Source of the DNA: Oscillospiraceae bacterium | GTDB taxonomy: Bacteria; Bacillota; Clostridia; Oscillospirales; UBA644 | NCBI GenBank assembly: GCA_015067305.1 | Contig: SVMT01000015.1 | Span: 1-46,853, forward strand | Reading direction: 5' to 3' | Length of the DNA: 46,853 bases | In this document: piece after piece, positions 1-7,765 of the stretch | How the letters are laid out: each line of letters opens with the position of its first letter | Position numbering within the stretch: position 1 is the first letter of the stretch | Program-made: the position numbers and the translations under genes | Notes under the pieces: generated by a model | Told to the model about the DNA's origin: nothing | Database searches by the model: none | Seen by the model: the letters and a program-made list of their open reading frames with translations, nothing else

Positions 1-228
1 AAAGAAGTTCGCTCTGTTGCAGAAAAAATGATTACTATCGGCAAAGTAAACACTTTGCATTCTAAGAGACAGGCTCTCAGCTATATCACTAAGGAGGACG
101 TTGTTAAGAAACTCTTCGACGAGATCGCTCCTAAGTATGCAGATCGCAACGGTGGTTATACCCGTATAATCAAAACAGGTCCCCGTAGAGGCGACGCAGC
201 TGAAATGGCTATTATCCAGCTCATATAA
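1..228 (+). CDS. rplQ: 50S ribosomal protein L17, C-terminal part
   Basis: The open frame runs in from the left window edge, so the start is missing and 75 codons remain. The visible protein has the L17 hallmarks: a VAEKMIT-type segment, LHSKRQAL, then [20 protein letters not shown] and [11 protein letters not shown] before a short hydrophobic end. L17 is a large-subunit protein near the peptide exit tunnel. It is normally the last gene of the rpsM-rpsK-rpsD-rpoA-rplQ operon, which fits the terminator-like hairpin just downstream. The first internal ATG at 28 is not the true start, because the preceding codons (KEVRSVAEK) already match the family. Confidence 0.97.
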   Translation, partial: KEVRSVAEKMITIGKVNTLHSKRQALSYITKEDVVKKLFDEIAPKYADRNGGYTRIIKTGPRRGDAAEMAIIQLI

Positions 229-240
229 TGATATAAATTT

Positions 241-264
241 ACCCACCGATGAAAATCGGTGGGT
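241..264 (+). terminator. Terminator-like hairpin after rplQ
   Basis: A perfect 10-bp inverted repeat (ACCCACCGAT / ATCGGTGGGT) around a GAAA loop lies 12 nt after the rplQ stop and is followed by TGCTGTTTTA. It probably ends the ribosomal-protein operon. The U tract is imperfect, so efficiency is uncertain. Confidence 0.75.
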
Positions 265-316
265 TGCTGTTTTATGTGGGACTGTGTTATCCTTTGGGAA
301 TAATTGAAACCAAACA

Positions 317-340
317 GCCCCCGCACAGACGTGCGGGGGC
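317..340 (-). terminator. Terminator hairpin of the DUF4838 gene
   Basis: A 10-bp GC-rich inverted repeat (GCCCCCGCAC / GTGCGGGGGC) with an AGAC-type loop lies 19 nt beyond the minus-strand stop at 360. Read on the minus strand, it is followed by TGTTTGGTTTC, a moderately U-rich tail. The gene coming from the right is the obvious client. Confidence 0.75.
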
Positions 341-359
341 GGGATCGATCTTTTAATAT

Positions 360-2528
360 TTACCATTCGCGAGGGTCTTTGCTGTAATTTGCTTCGCCGG
401 GATAGAAATAAGCTTCCGCATCCCAACATTCTTTTACTGTAGTTATGCCATATCCTATCATCTTTTCACCCAAAGTTTTGTTGAACTGATAATATTCATC
501 ATTATATTTTCCACTGAAATATCGCAAATACGAGGGCAGAGTTGCTACGTATTCAGCATGTTTATCTTCGGACATCTCAATAGAAGATAAAGCGCTTCGG
601 ATGACTAAATTGAGGTTTGTTGAATATACGCTTTTTGCTTTATATCTGTAATGTGAATCCAAAATTTCGACCTGAATCAAAGCTTTGTCCAGCTCAGTCT
701 TCTGTTGCTCCGTTTCAGCCATTTCAATAGCTTTTGCAAAGAGTTCATACCCTTTTGTCACTAATTCAGGCTCAGGAATTTCAGAATAGTAATTTATATA
801 ATCTGTCCAATCTACGGTTTGATAATTATCAAGCATGTCCAAAGTAACGCCTTCGACAACTTCAGCTTTGTCACGGACAGTAACTTGTTTAATATTACAG
901 TACTCGAAAACTTCATCTGCTCTCTGTTTGCAACCTAAATGGAAATTGCGGTTGTGAGCTTCTTTTAGATCTATATATTCTCTTATATACTGCCAACCCG
1001 GACCATAGACATTTTCAAGGAAGTCATTCATATAACCGTAATATTCATCTTCGCTCATGTGCGGATCCCAAAGCAACTTTGAAAGTAAATAACATCTGAG
1101 ATCATTGAATTCACCGCAAGTGGTAAATCCATCACCTTGTTCAAAAACACCTTTTACGTTGTTTTCTGCAAAGAATTTCATGTTTTCTCTTAAAGTATTA
1201 AAGGATGAAAAATTAACTGTAAACAACCAGAAGTTTGTAGTGTAGTCCCAGATATAAACATTATCACATATTTTACCCCAATCCTGCAAGTTTTCGGCAA
1301 AAGAACTTTCACTTACAGTCGAGTCATGAGGCTGGAATGCTTGAACTGAACATTCAGACAACGGGTGAGTAAAGCAACATTCAATAGAACAAAGTCTGAC
1401 TATAACATTTTCTGCAGGCTTGGTAATGCAAGCTTCTCTTGAATACTGATAAGCAAGCGTGTCGATCATTACATCGGGATATTCTTCTTTTATAGCTTCT
1501 GCCACAGCATTTACAAAGCGAATGTTCGTTCCGCTGTATGCACCGTTTTCTTCAGCATAAACAGCTTGACAGTTTGAACACATACAAGGGCTGCCACCGT
1601 CATTTTGTGAAACAGAAACGACCTTAACACCGGGGGTATTTTGTATCCACCATTTTACGGTGTCTATGGTTATCTGCAAAACATCGGGATTGGTTAAGCA
1701 CAACTGTGGTCTGCCATCATTACTAAGCAGAGTTCCGTCTTCTGTGTGAGCAAAATATTCAGGATGTTCCGCACCGTAAGTTCCGTAGTTAACCAAAGAA
1801 GCAAATGTATGAACATAAGGATTCCAAATAAATCTTCCTCCTTTTGCATCTGAAATTGCACACTGATGTCCGTTGAGCTTTCTTTTGACACATATATTTT
1901 CAAACCCGGAATATGCCGCCCAACCCAAATCTCTGGATCTCATTATGGGAATCTGCTTATCCTCTTCGATTGTTTCAAGAGTTATAGTTTTCATTTCGGG
2001 AACTTTTTCAATGGTATTCGTATAAAAACCACAACCGAGGTAGCTTTCCAAAAATTCGTAAACAGCGTAAAGCGTGCCTCTCTGTTCACCGCCAACGAGG
2101 AAAAGTTTCTGTCCGTTGGACTTGATTACAAGACCGTCGTCGCCAAGTTCGTCTCTGTTGAATTCGCCCTCGGCTTCACGGTTTGTTTTGCCGACCACAA
2201 TTTCCTTTGCAACGGGTTCTGTAGCATCGGTCACGATGGGAATTTCAACACCGCTGATCTGTTTCAGATATTTCTGCAATTCAGTCGAAGCTGTAACTTC
2301 AGAAATATAAGCGTTTTCACCACGGACAATTACGTAATCGGAAACTCCATCAACCACAAGTTTCAATGTGCCGTCGAAAGGTTCTTCAACTTTGTCATTG
2401 CCCTGAATGTCTTCCTGCTGTTGACCGTCGTCGGGTGTCTCGTCCACAACAGGATCGTTGTTACATGCCGCAAGAACCGTCAACATCATGGACAGCGCCA
2501 GCAACATACAAATAATTTTCTTTGCCAT
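360..2528 (-). CDS. DUF4838 domain secreted lipoprotein
   Basis: The 722-aa protein begins with a charged N-terminus, a hydrophobic stretch and an LAAC lipobox, giving predicted acylated Cys22 and anchoring on the outer membrane face. An acidic linker follows (about residues 23-50). Residues ~80-160 resemble the GH67-type alpha-glucuronidase N-terminal domain (ELQKYLKQISGVEIPI, then a VGKTNRE and GTLYAVYEFLE pattern). The central part is typical of DUF4838 (PF16126), including a CMCSNC double-CxxC-like motif and a SGTNIRFVNAVAEAI-like helix. These proteins are thought to act on carbohydrates, but the reaction is not established. The start has a GGAGG site 9 nt upstream. The gene is a single transcription unit with its own promoter and structured leader; no sugar transporter adjoins it. 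Family assignment is solid and function is open. Confidence 0.88.
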   Translation of the reverse strand: MAKKIICMLLALSMMLTVLAACNNDPVVDETPDDGQQQEDIQGNDKVEEPFDGTLKLVVDGVSDYVIVRGENAYISEVTASTELQKYLKQISGVEIPIVTDATEPVAKEIVVGKTNREAEGEFNRDELGDDGLVIKSNGQKLFLVGGEQRGTLYAVYEFLESYLGCGFYTNTIEKVPEMKTITLETIEEDKQIPIMRSRDLGWAAYSGFENICVKRKLNGHQCAISDAKGGRFIWNPYVHTFASLVNYGTYGAEHPEYFAHTEDGTLLSNDGRPQLCLTNPDVLQITIDTVKWWIQNTPGVKVVSVSQNDGGSPCMCSNCQAVYAEENGAYSGTNIRFVNAVAEAIKEEYPDVMIDTLAYQYSREACITKPAENVIVRLCSIECCFTHPLSECSVQAFQPHDSTVSESSFAENLQDWGKICDNVYIWDYTTNFWLFTVNFSSFNTLRENMKFFAENNVKGVFEQGDGFTTCGEFNDLRCYLLSKLLWDPHMSEDEYYGYMNDFLENVYGPGWQYIREYIDLKEAHNRNFHLGCKQRADEVFEYCNIKQVTVRDKAEVVEGVTLDMLDNYQTVDWTDYINYYSEIPEPELVTKGYELFAKAIEMAETEQQKTELDKALIQVEILDSHYRYKAKSVYSTNLNLVIRSALSSIEMSEDKHAEYVATLPSYLRYFSGKYNDEYYQFNKTLGEKMIGYGITTVKECWDAEAYFYPGEANYSKDPREW

Positions 2529-2560
2529 TTTTGGATACCTCCGTTTTAAATTTAGATATT

Positions 2561-2718
2561 AAAAATGCGCCCCGAAGGACGCACGAAAAAGTGCTTTCCT
2601 TCGTTAGCTGCTACACAAACATAGTTCATTCCAATGATAGGTATATGAATCTTGCAGAAAACACCTTTTGCCAAGGTATTTTCCCATCATTAAAATAAAA
2701 CTATTCGTTTAGTGTAGC
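2561..2718 (-). ncRNA. Structured leader RNA / riboswitch candidate upstream of the DUF4838 gene
   Basis: Transcription from the promoter at 2725-2753 would begin near 2718, exactly at the first base of a long imperfect hairpin. Helices seen by hand: P1a 2718-2712 with 2616-2610; P1b 2710-2707 with 2620-2617; P1c 2704-2699 with 2626-2621; P2 2691-2683 with 2641-2633 (9 bp, one G-U); P3 2682-2673 with 2667-2658 (10 bp, GGCAA loop). A 16-nt single-stranded segment (2657-2642) faces the P2/P3 junction. Downstream, a terminator (2583-2577 with 2572-2566, UUCG loop, five U) and an antiterminator (2603-2597 with 2579-2573, inner 2594-2591 with 2584-2581) exclude each other. I could not match it to a known riboswitch or T-box. 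A free-standing small RNA, including a 6S-like one, is the main alternative. Confidence 0.6.
2566..2583 (-). terminator. Intrinsic terminator in the DUF4838 leader
   Basis: A 7-bp stem (TGCGTCC / GGGCGCA with one G-T pair) closes a TTCG tetraloop and is followed directly by TTTTT on the minus strand (2565-2561). It lies between the promoter and the ribosome binding site of the DUF4838 gene, so read-through is required for expression. This suggests attenuation. Confidence 0.75.
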
Positions 2719-2724
2719 AACCTT

Positions 2725-2753
2725 ATTATACCATAAAGAACTGTCGTTGTCAA
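2725..2753 (-). promoter_or_regulatory. Consensus sigma-A promoter for the DUF4838 unit
   Basis: The minus strand reads TTGACA (2753-2748), 17 nt, then TATAAT (2730-2725): both hexamers perfect with ideal spacing. The predicted start near 2718 coincides with the base of the leader-RNA hairpin. A perfect promoter followed by a terminator points to control after initiation. Confidence 0.88.
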
Positions 2754-2792
2754 TACTTTAAAGAGGCAGAGTAAAAATTTTATTTTAAAAGA

Positions 2793-2848
2793 GTGGGGAA
2801 AACCGACCTCACACTTAAGTAAGTATAATTATTCTCGGCTTTCCCCAC
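2793..2848 (-). terminator. Terminator of the fucI operon
   Basis: A 14-bp inverted repeat (GTGGGGAAAACCGA with TCGGCTTTCCCCAC, one mismatch) flanks a 28-nt AT-rich loop. On the minus strand it is followed by TCTTTTAAAATAAAATTTTT. It lies just beyond the fucI stop and upstream of the DUF4838 promoter, separating the two units. Confidence 0.8.
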
Positions 2849-2869
2849 AAGTTAGTTTTTATTCAATTA

Positions 2870-4669
2870 TTATATATTTTTGTACAAAGGACCGTAAGCG
2901 GCGCAAGCACGGTAGTCCTGACCCTCTTTATCCATGCCGAAAGCGTTCCATGCGGCAGGTCTGAAGATCTTGTCTTCGGGTACGTTGTGCATGCAAACGG
3001 GAATTCTCAGCATTGAGCAGAGTGTGATGAGGTCTGCGCCGATATGACCGTAGGAGATCGCACCGTGGTTTGCACCCCAGTTGTTCATTACGTCATATGC
3101 GGTCTTGAATGCGCCTTCACCTGTGGTTCTCGGTGCGAACCATGTGCAGGGCCATGTGTAGTCTGTGCGCGCCCAGAGCTTGTCAGAAACCTCTTCGGGA
3201 AGTCCTACTGTCCAGCCTTCAGCGATCTGAAGAACGGGTCCGAGACCTTTTACGAGATTCAGACGGATCATTGTTGCGGGCATTTGGTATTTTGTTTCAA
3301 ATCTTGAAGAGTAACCGCCGCCACGGAAATAACCGAGGTCTGCATAGTTCCATGTGGTGTTTGCGAGAATAGCGTCCTGATCTGCCTGAGTAACTTCGTA
3401 CCAGGGCTTCATGACTGCGTTGCCGTTTTCGTCTTTAGCTTCGCCGTTTGCGTCAATACAGCAAGCGCCGGAGTTGATAAGGTGGATAAATCCGCCGGAT
3501 TCCTTTGCCACACCCTCAATGTCGTAACCTGTAGCGTTTTTAACAGCTTCGGGGCTCCAATATGTACGTACATCGGCAAACATCTGAGGTCTGTTTGTGA
3601 GGAGCTTCATGAACAACATTCCGAGACCGTTGAGAACGTCGTTTTCTGTTGCGAGAATGTAGGGTTCACGTGCGCCGTTCCAGTCAAAAGAGGAGTTCAG
3701 CATAGCTTCGGGGAAGTCGCAGTTGGGGTAGAAGTCTGTCCACTGTCTCTGTCCCTGGAAACCTGCGGCAATGGCGTTGTGGCCAACCATTTCTTCTTCT
3801 CTGCCTTCGGGAAGATTGGGGTTGCCGTTCATGAGGTCTTTGATGATGCACATCATTTTAACCACAAATTCCCAGTCGCCGTCTTTTGCTTCACGGGATT
3901 TCTGATATTCTTCGGGATTCTTGTCGAAACCTTCGATGCATTTTTCTTTTACCCATGCGAGAGCTTTTTCGTATTCGTTTTTGTCGTAGATCTCTTCTGT
4001 CATTCTGCGGATGATCTCAACTTCGTCAACGGATTCAACTCTCATGCCGAGGTAGTCTTCAATAAAGTTGGGGTCAATGATTGAACCGCCGATACCCATA
4101 CAAATGGAACCGATCTGGAGGTAGGATTTACCTCTCATTGTAGCGGCTGCAACTGCCGCACGACCGAATCTGAGGAGTTTTTCTTCAACGTCTGCGGGGA
4201 TAGTTTTGTCGTCAGCATCCTGAACGTCGTGACCGTAGATACCGAATGCAGGAAGTCCTTTCTGAGCGTGTGTAGCGAGTACGGAAGCGAGATAAACAGC
4301 ACCCGGTCTTTCTGTGCCGTTGAAGCCCCATACTCCTTTGATCGTCATGGGATCCATGTCCATTGTTTCTGCGCCGTAGCACCAGCAGGGTGTAACTGTA
4401 AGAGTGATATCAACGCCTGCTTTCTTGAATTTGTCAGCACAAGCAGCAGCTTCTGCAACTCTGCCGATGGTAGTATCTGCAATTACGACTTTGACGGGTT
4501 CACCGTTTGAATATTTAAGATTTTCTTCAAACAGCTTTTTAGCCGCAAGTGCCATACCCATAGTCTGATCTTCGAGGCTTTCGCGTACTTTCAAAACGCC
4601 GCGTCTTCCGTCGATGGTGGGTCTGATTCCAATAACGGGGTAGTCTCCGATAATTCTTTTTTCTGCCAT
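2870..4669 (-). CDS. fucI: L-fucose isomerase
   Basis: This cytoplasmic enzyme interconverts L-fucose and L-fuculose, the first step of fucose catabolism, using a divalent metal (usually Mn). The 599-aa length fits the family (E. coli ~591). It matches closely throughout: [12 protein letters not shown] near the N-terminus, [17 protein letters not shown] at ~91-107, [15 protein letters not shown] at ~114-128, and [10 protein letters not shown] at ~303-312. The metal and catalytic residues are present as Glu342 (ATEND), Asp366 ([10 protein letters not shown]) and His561 (PVCMHNV). A purine-rich GAAAGGA site precedes the ATG. The gene follows smr by 34 nt and probably shares the promoter at 5790-5818. 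No fuculokinase or aldolase gene is nearby, so the rest of the pathway must be elsewhere. D-arabinose isomerase activity is common in this family and is possible here too. Confidence 0.97.
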   Translation of the reverse strand: MAEKRIIGDYPVIGIRPTIDGRRGVLKVRESLEDQTMGMALAAKKLFEENLKYSNGEPVKVVIADTTIGRVAEAAACADKFKKAGVDITLTVTPCWCYGAETMDMDPMTIKGVWGFNGTERPGAVYLASVLATHAQKGLPAFGIYGHDVQDADDKTIPADVEEKLLRFGRAAVAAATMRGKSYLQIGSICMGIGGSIIDPNFIEDYLGMRVESVDEVEIIRRMTEEIYDKNEYEKALAWVKEKCIEGFDKNPEEYQKSREAKDGDWEFVVKMMCIIKDLMNGNPNLPEGREEEMVGHNAIAAGFQGQRQWTDFYPNCDFPEAMLNSSFDWNGAREPYILATENDVLNGLGMLFMKLLTNRPQMFADVRTYWSPEAVKNATGYDIEGVAKESGGFIHLINSGACCIDANGEAKDENGNAVMKPWYEVTQADQDAILANTTWNYADLGYFRGGGYSSRFETKYQMPATMIRLNLVKGLGPVLQIAEGWTVGLPEEVSDKLWARTDYTWPCTWFAPRTTGEGAFKTAYDVMNNWGANHGAISYGHIGADLITLCSMLRIPVCMHNVPEDKIFRPAAWNAFGMDKEGQDYRACAAYGPLYKNI

Positions 4670-4703
4670 TTTAGTTTTTCCTTTCTGCTTTTAAATTTAT
4701 ATT

Positions 4704-4970
4704 TTAAAATAGTTCTCTTAATACAAGGTCAGTTTCGCCCTGATTCAGCCCCATTTCAACTCTGAGGACTTTTTTGTTCTGACCGATTTCTTTTCTGACC
4801 ATATCCCGCAATTCCGTACCGCCGTGATAACCGTGGATTACCCTCAGTCTGTATACAGATTTGTCGGATTTTTTCAGGCGACTTTCAATGAATATCTTCG
4901 CCTGATATTTGTTCATTCCGTGGATGTCTAACTCTACGATCCCTGCGGAAGGTTTGTCGGACTTTCTCAT
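4704..4970 (-). CDS. Small Smr-domain protein
   Basis: The 88-aa protein is essentially one Smr domain, the C-terminal module of MutS2 and some plant and bacterial nucleases. The LDIHGM motif (about residues 14-19) and the IHGYHGGTEL motif (the H-G-x-G-x-L signature) are both present, with a MGLNQGETDLVL end. Free-standing Smr proteins can nick or bind nucleic acid, and one family member acts on stalled ribosome mRNA; the role here is unknown. The start overlaps the amidohydrolase stop by 4 nt (ATGA), so the two are translationally coupled. Pairing with a metabolic amidohydrolase and fucI has no obvious logic. Confidence 0.85.
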   Translation of the reverse strand: MRKSDKPSAGIVELDIHGMNKYQAKIFIESRLKKSDKSVYRLRVIHGYHGGTELRDMVRKEIGQNKKVLRVEMGLNQGETDLVLRELF

Positions 4971-5755
4971 CTTTTCAGTAGCTCCAATGCATTGCCGCTG
5001 AATATCCTTTCCTTATCTGATATGGAAAGATCCATTCTTTCTATGTGGGCAACAGAATCTGACATTTTCTTCCATGGGCAATCGGAAGCGAAAAGAACTT
5101 TATCCGATCCGTGCTTCAGGATCATTTTTTTCATTCTTTTGGGATCTATTTCATTGGCTGTAAACGATGTGTCAAAGTAAATATTCTTGCCAACAAGGAA
5201 ATGATCCACCATATCCCAACACCTGTAGCCGCCGAAATGCGCCGCAATGACTGTAAGTTTCGGGAACATATCAATAACTTTTCTGATCCTGTCAGGAGTT
5301 GCATGAACGGGTGGGCCGAATCCTAAGTCACAGCCTGCGTGGAACGTTATTGGCAATCCAAGAGCCTGACACTCTTCATAAATAGGAAGAGCCTTTTCGT
5401 CATCAACAAAAAATTGCTGATATTCGGGATGAAGCTTTATGCCGTAAAGTCCGAGATCTTTTATTCTCTTCAACTCCGATATTTTATCTTCAGCATCAGG
5501 ATGGACTGAACCGAAGGTATAGAGGGGGAGTTTATTGTTCTCCGCAGCCACATTGTTTATTGTGTTCTGCTGAGACGGTGCAGTTGCGATGTTCAGAATA
5601 ACTGCTCTGTCTATACCCCACTCTTTCATTTTGTTGAGAGTATCTCCGACTGTTGCATCTGTCTGAGGTAATATTCCTGCCGCTTCAGCCAGTTTTGGAA
5701 TGACTTTAGGCGCCAGTTTGTCGGGGAAGGTATGCACATGAAAATCTATAATCAA
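4967..5755 (-). CDS. Amidohydrolase-family metal-dependent hydrolase (Amidohydro_2 type)
   Basis: The 262-aa protein starts with a metal-binding HxH (FHVHTF, His6/His8). It continues with GIKLHPEYQ, a TFHAGCD motif, an AAHFGG motif and a FASDCPW motif, supplying the His and Asp ligands of a TIM-barrel amidohydrolase (PF04909). Relatives include decarboxylases and lactone hydrolases, so the substrate cannot be read from sequence. A sugar-lactone substrate would fit the downstream fucose isomerase, but that is only context. The start is a TTG with GAAGGCG about 10 nt upstream. It is the first gene of the amidohydrolase-smr-fucI unit behind a good promoter. Confidence 0.85.
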   Translation of the reverse strand: MIIDFHVHTFPDKLAPKVIPKLAEAAGILPQTDATVGDTLNKMKEWGIDRAVILNIATAPSQQNTINNVAAENNKLPLYTFGSVHPDAEDKISELKRIKDLGLYGIKLHPEYQQFFVDDEKALPIYEECQALGLPITFHAGCDLGFGPPVHATPDRIRKVIDMFPKLTVIAAHFGGYRCWDMVDHFLVGKNIYFDTSFTANEIDPKRMKKMILKHGSDKVLFASDCPWKKMSDSVAHIERMDLSISDKERIFSGNALELLKR

Positions 5756-5789
5756 TTCTATTTCGCCTTCTTAAAATTTCTATACCACA

Positions 5790-5818
5790 ATTATACAGCA
5801 AAATTTGTAGGAAATCAA
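5790..5818 (-). promoter_or_regulatory. Promoter of the amidohydrolase-smr-fucI operon
   Basis: The minus strand reads TTGATT (5818-5813), 17 nt, then TATAAT (5795-5790). The -10 box lies ~35 nt before the TTG start of the amidohydrolase. It is divergent from the promoter at 5891-5919; the two -35 boxes are about 70 nt apart, leaving room for shared regulation, but no clear operator was seen. Confidence 0.8.
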
Positions 5819-5890
5819 GTGGTTTAGGAATTTTTTTTGTCCATGTAAGCGGTTTTTTGTTGACAATAATTTGAACCTTTAATTTACCCG

Positions 5891-5919
5891 TTGATATTCT
5901 TGTCGATTTATGATATAAT
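5891..5919 (+). promoter_or_regulatory. Promoter of the oxidoreductase-ispD-MATE operon
   Basis: TTGATA (5891-5896), 17 nt, TATAAT (5914-5919). The 5' leader before the preferred start at 6002 would be about 75 nt. No terminator or strong hairpin was seen in it. Confidence 0.8.
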
Positions 5920-6001
5920 TTAAGATGAGTTAACACGTATTATCGTACTGACTCGGTAAATTGTGTACATAAATTATTCTTATATGTTAGGGGTATACGA
6001 T

Positions 6002-7051
6002 ATGGGTAAAGTATACGGAGTTGTTCTTATCGGATGTGGCCACATCGGACAGGAACATATCGAAAATATTTATTACAGAGAAAATGTCAGGATCGTTGGC
6101 GTAGTGGATTTCGTTCCTGAAAGAGCTGAGCTGTTTTCAAGAAAGTATTCTTGCGGACAGGTAGTTCTCCATGACACTGATTATCATGAGATGATAAAAC
6201 GTGACGATGTTGATATTGTTATTATTGCTACATATGTAAAAACTCATCTTGAGATCCTCAGAGATTGTCTTGAAGCAGGTAAACATGTTCTTTGCGAAAA
6301 ACCCATCGCTTCAAGCCTTGAGGAGGGTGAAGAATTCTATAAGCTGGTAAAGGCTTCCAAACAGAAAGTTCTAATCGCTCATATCCTTCGTCATAATGCT
6401 TCTTATATCAAGACAGCTGAACTTATCCATGATGGTGTCATCGGTGATATCAGACTTATGAGAATGGTTCAGAATCATCATATCATGAACCGTGACAGAT
6501 ATGCGTCACTTCTTGATGACTGTTCTCCCATTGTTGACTGTGGCGTACACTATATTGATGTTGTTCATTGGTTCTCAGGTTGTGAGATTGTAAGTGTCAG
6601 CGGCATGGGTGCTATAGTTAATAAGGAAAATGTTCCCGAAGGTGGTTTCGACTACGGACTTATTGCAATGAGACTTTCAAATGGCGGTATGGCTTATTAT
6701 GAAGCAGGTTGGACAAACTCCACTTCTTCCGAAAATATCAAAGAATTTGTAGGTACAAAGGGTCGAATCAGACTTATCCTTCGTGATTACCGTAAAGATC
6801 ACAAGGAAGAGGGCGACCTCCTTGAAGTTTATAACGATGAAACAAAAGAATATTCATTTATAAATATCAAGGCTCAGTACAAAGATATGTATGCCCAGCT
6901 TCAGACTTTGATCGACATGATCGAAAATGATACAGAAGGTTTCCCCACAATAGAAAGTGCTTTCAAAGCATTCTGTATTGCAATGGAAGCTGACAGAAAG
7001 ATCAGAAGAGGACTTTATTTAACATTAGAGTCTGATCCTATTTACGAATAA
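6002..7051 (+). CDS. Gfo/Idh/MocA-family NAD(P)-dependent oxidoreductase
   Basis: The 349-aa protein has an N-terminal Rossmann fold (VVLIGCGHIGQEHIENI, variant of GxGxxG) and the family CEKPIA motif at about residues 96-101, whose Lys is usually catalytic. The C-terminal half contains the long beta-sheet domain that binds sugar or inositol substrates, with a conserved VDCGVHYIDVVHWF stretch. Typical substrates are inositols, amino-sugars or UDP-sugars; the actual one is unknown. The ATG at 6002 was chosen over the in-frame GTG at 5963 because an AGGGGT ribosome site sits 7-8 nt upstream and family proteins begin near this point. It is followed 1 nt later by ispD. Confidence 0.9.
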   Translation: MGKVYGVVLIGCGHIGQEHIENIYYRENVRIVGVVDFVPERAELFSRKYSCGQVVLHDTDYHEMIKRDDVDIVIIATYVKTHLEILRDCLEAGKHVLCEKPIASSLEEGEEFYKLVKASKQKVLIAHILRHNASYIKTAELIHDGVIGDIRLMRMVQNHHIMNRDRYASLLDDCSPIVDCGVHYIDVVHWFSGCEIVSVSGMGAIVNKENVPEGGFDYGLIAMRLSNGGMAYYEAGWTNSTSSENIKEFVGTKGRIRLILRDYRKDHKEEGDLLEVYNDETKEYSFINIKAQYKDMYAQLQTLIDMIENDTEGFPTIESAFKAFCIAMEADRKIRRGLYLTLESDPIYE

Positions 7052-7052
7052 A

Positions 7053-7742
7053 ATGTCAGAGAATAAATTTGTATCCGCTGTGATCGTTGCGGCGGGAAGT
7101 GCTTCCCGTATGCGTAAAGACAAGATAGTTCTGCCTTTGGATGGTATTCCATGTATCGGCAGGACACTTCTTGCTTTTGAAAAAGCAGAGACTGTTAAAG
7201 AGATAATCGTTGTTACAAGAGCAGATCTTATTCCAGAGATTGACGGAATTGCATCGGAATACGGTATCAGCAAATATAAGAAAGCCGTTGAAGGCGGTTC
7301 CTGCCGTCAGGAATCTGCTGCCATAGGTTTTGGTGAGATAGCTCCTGATTGCGACTATGTCGCAGTTCATGACGGTGCAAGACCTCTTATTTCTCCCGAA
7401 GAGATCGATGGGGTCAACCGTGATGCTTTCTCTTGCGGCTGTGCGATCTGCGCAACAAAAGTAAAAGATACGATAAAGATCATGGACAGCGAGGGTTTTG
7501 TATCAGAAACTCCCGACCGTTCTTCTTTGGTTGCAGTTTCCACTCCGCAGACCTTTTCAAGGGAGATATATAATGAAATGGTTCAGCGTTTCAGGTCTTC
7601 TTTCAGTGAATTCACTGATGACAGCGGAATGGCAGAAGCTCTCGGTCATAAAGTAAAACTTTATTTCTGTTCTTATTCCAATATTAAAATTACAACTCCC
7701 GAAGATCTTCCCGTTGCGGAAAATCTGCTTCGGAATAAATAA
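7053..7742 (+). CDS. ispD: 2-C-methyl-D-erythritol 4-phosphate cytidylyltransferase (IspD)
   Basis: IspD makes CDP-methylerythritol from CTP and MEP in the non-mevalonate isoprenoid pathway. The 229-aa protein begins with the nucleotidyltransferase signature VIVAAGSASRM, followed by the Lys of RKDKIVLPL. It also has GGSCRQES (about 86-93), VAVHDGARPLI (about 104-114), VKDTIKI, STPQTFSRE, a TDDSGMAE motif and NIKITTPEDL near the end, all in IspD order. A ribitol-phosphate cytidylyltransferase (TarI type) is the main alternative, but the VKDTIK and NIKITTPEDL motifs favour IspD. Only 1 nt separates it from the oxidoreductase, so the two are cotranscribed. No ispF or ispE is adjacent. Confidence 0.9.
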   Translation: MSENKFVSAVIVAAGSASRMRKDKIVLPLDGIPCIGRTLLAFEKAETVKEIIVVTRADLIPEIDGIASEYGISKYKKAVEGGSCRQESAAIGFGEIAPDCDYVAVHDGARPLISPEEIDGVNRDAFSCGCAICATKVKDTIKIMDSEGFVSETPDRSSLVAVSTPQTFSREIYNEMVQRFRSSFSEFTDDSGMAEALGHKVKLYFCSYSNIKITTPEDLPVAENLLRNK

Positions 7743-7765
7743 TTGAAAGGTTTAAATTAAAATAT

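Noticed and set aside
1866-2549. A 227-codon plus-strand open frame inside the DUF4838 gene
   Set aside because: It is antisense to a lipoprotein gene with a clear lipobox and ribosome site, and has no ribosome site or domain of its own.
2561-2718. T-box or 6S RNA as explanation of the leader RNA
   Set aside because: No T-box core sequence or specifier-type loop was found, and the downstream gene is not amino-acid related. The central bubble is much smaller than in 6S RNA and a 49-nt tail follows the closing stem. 6S-like RNA is kept only as a weak alternative.
5963-6001. Upstream GTG start for the oxidoreductase
   Set aside because: The extra 13 residues are not family-like, and the AGGGGT site is placed for ATG 6002.
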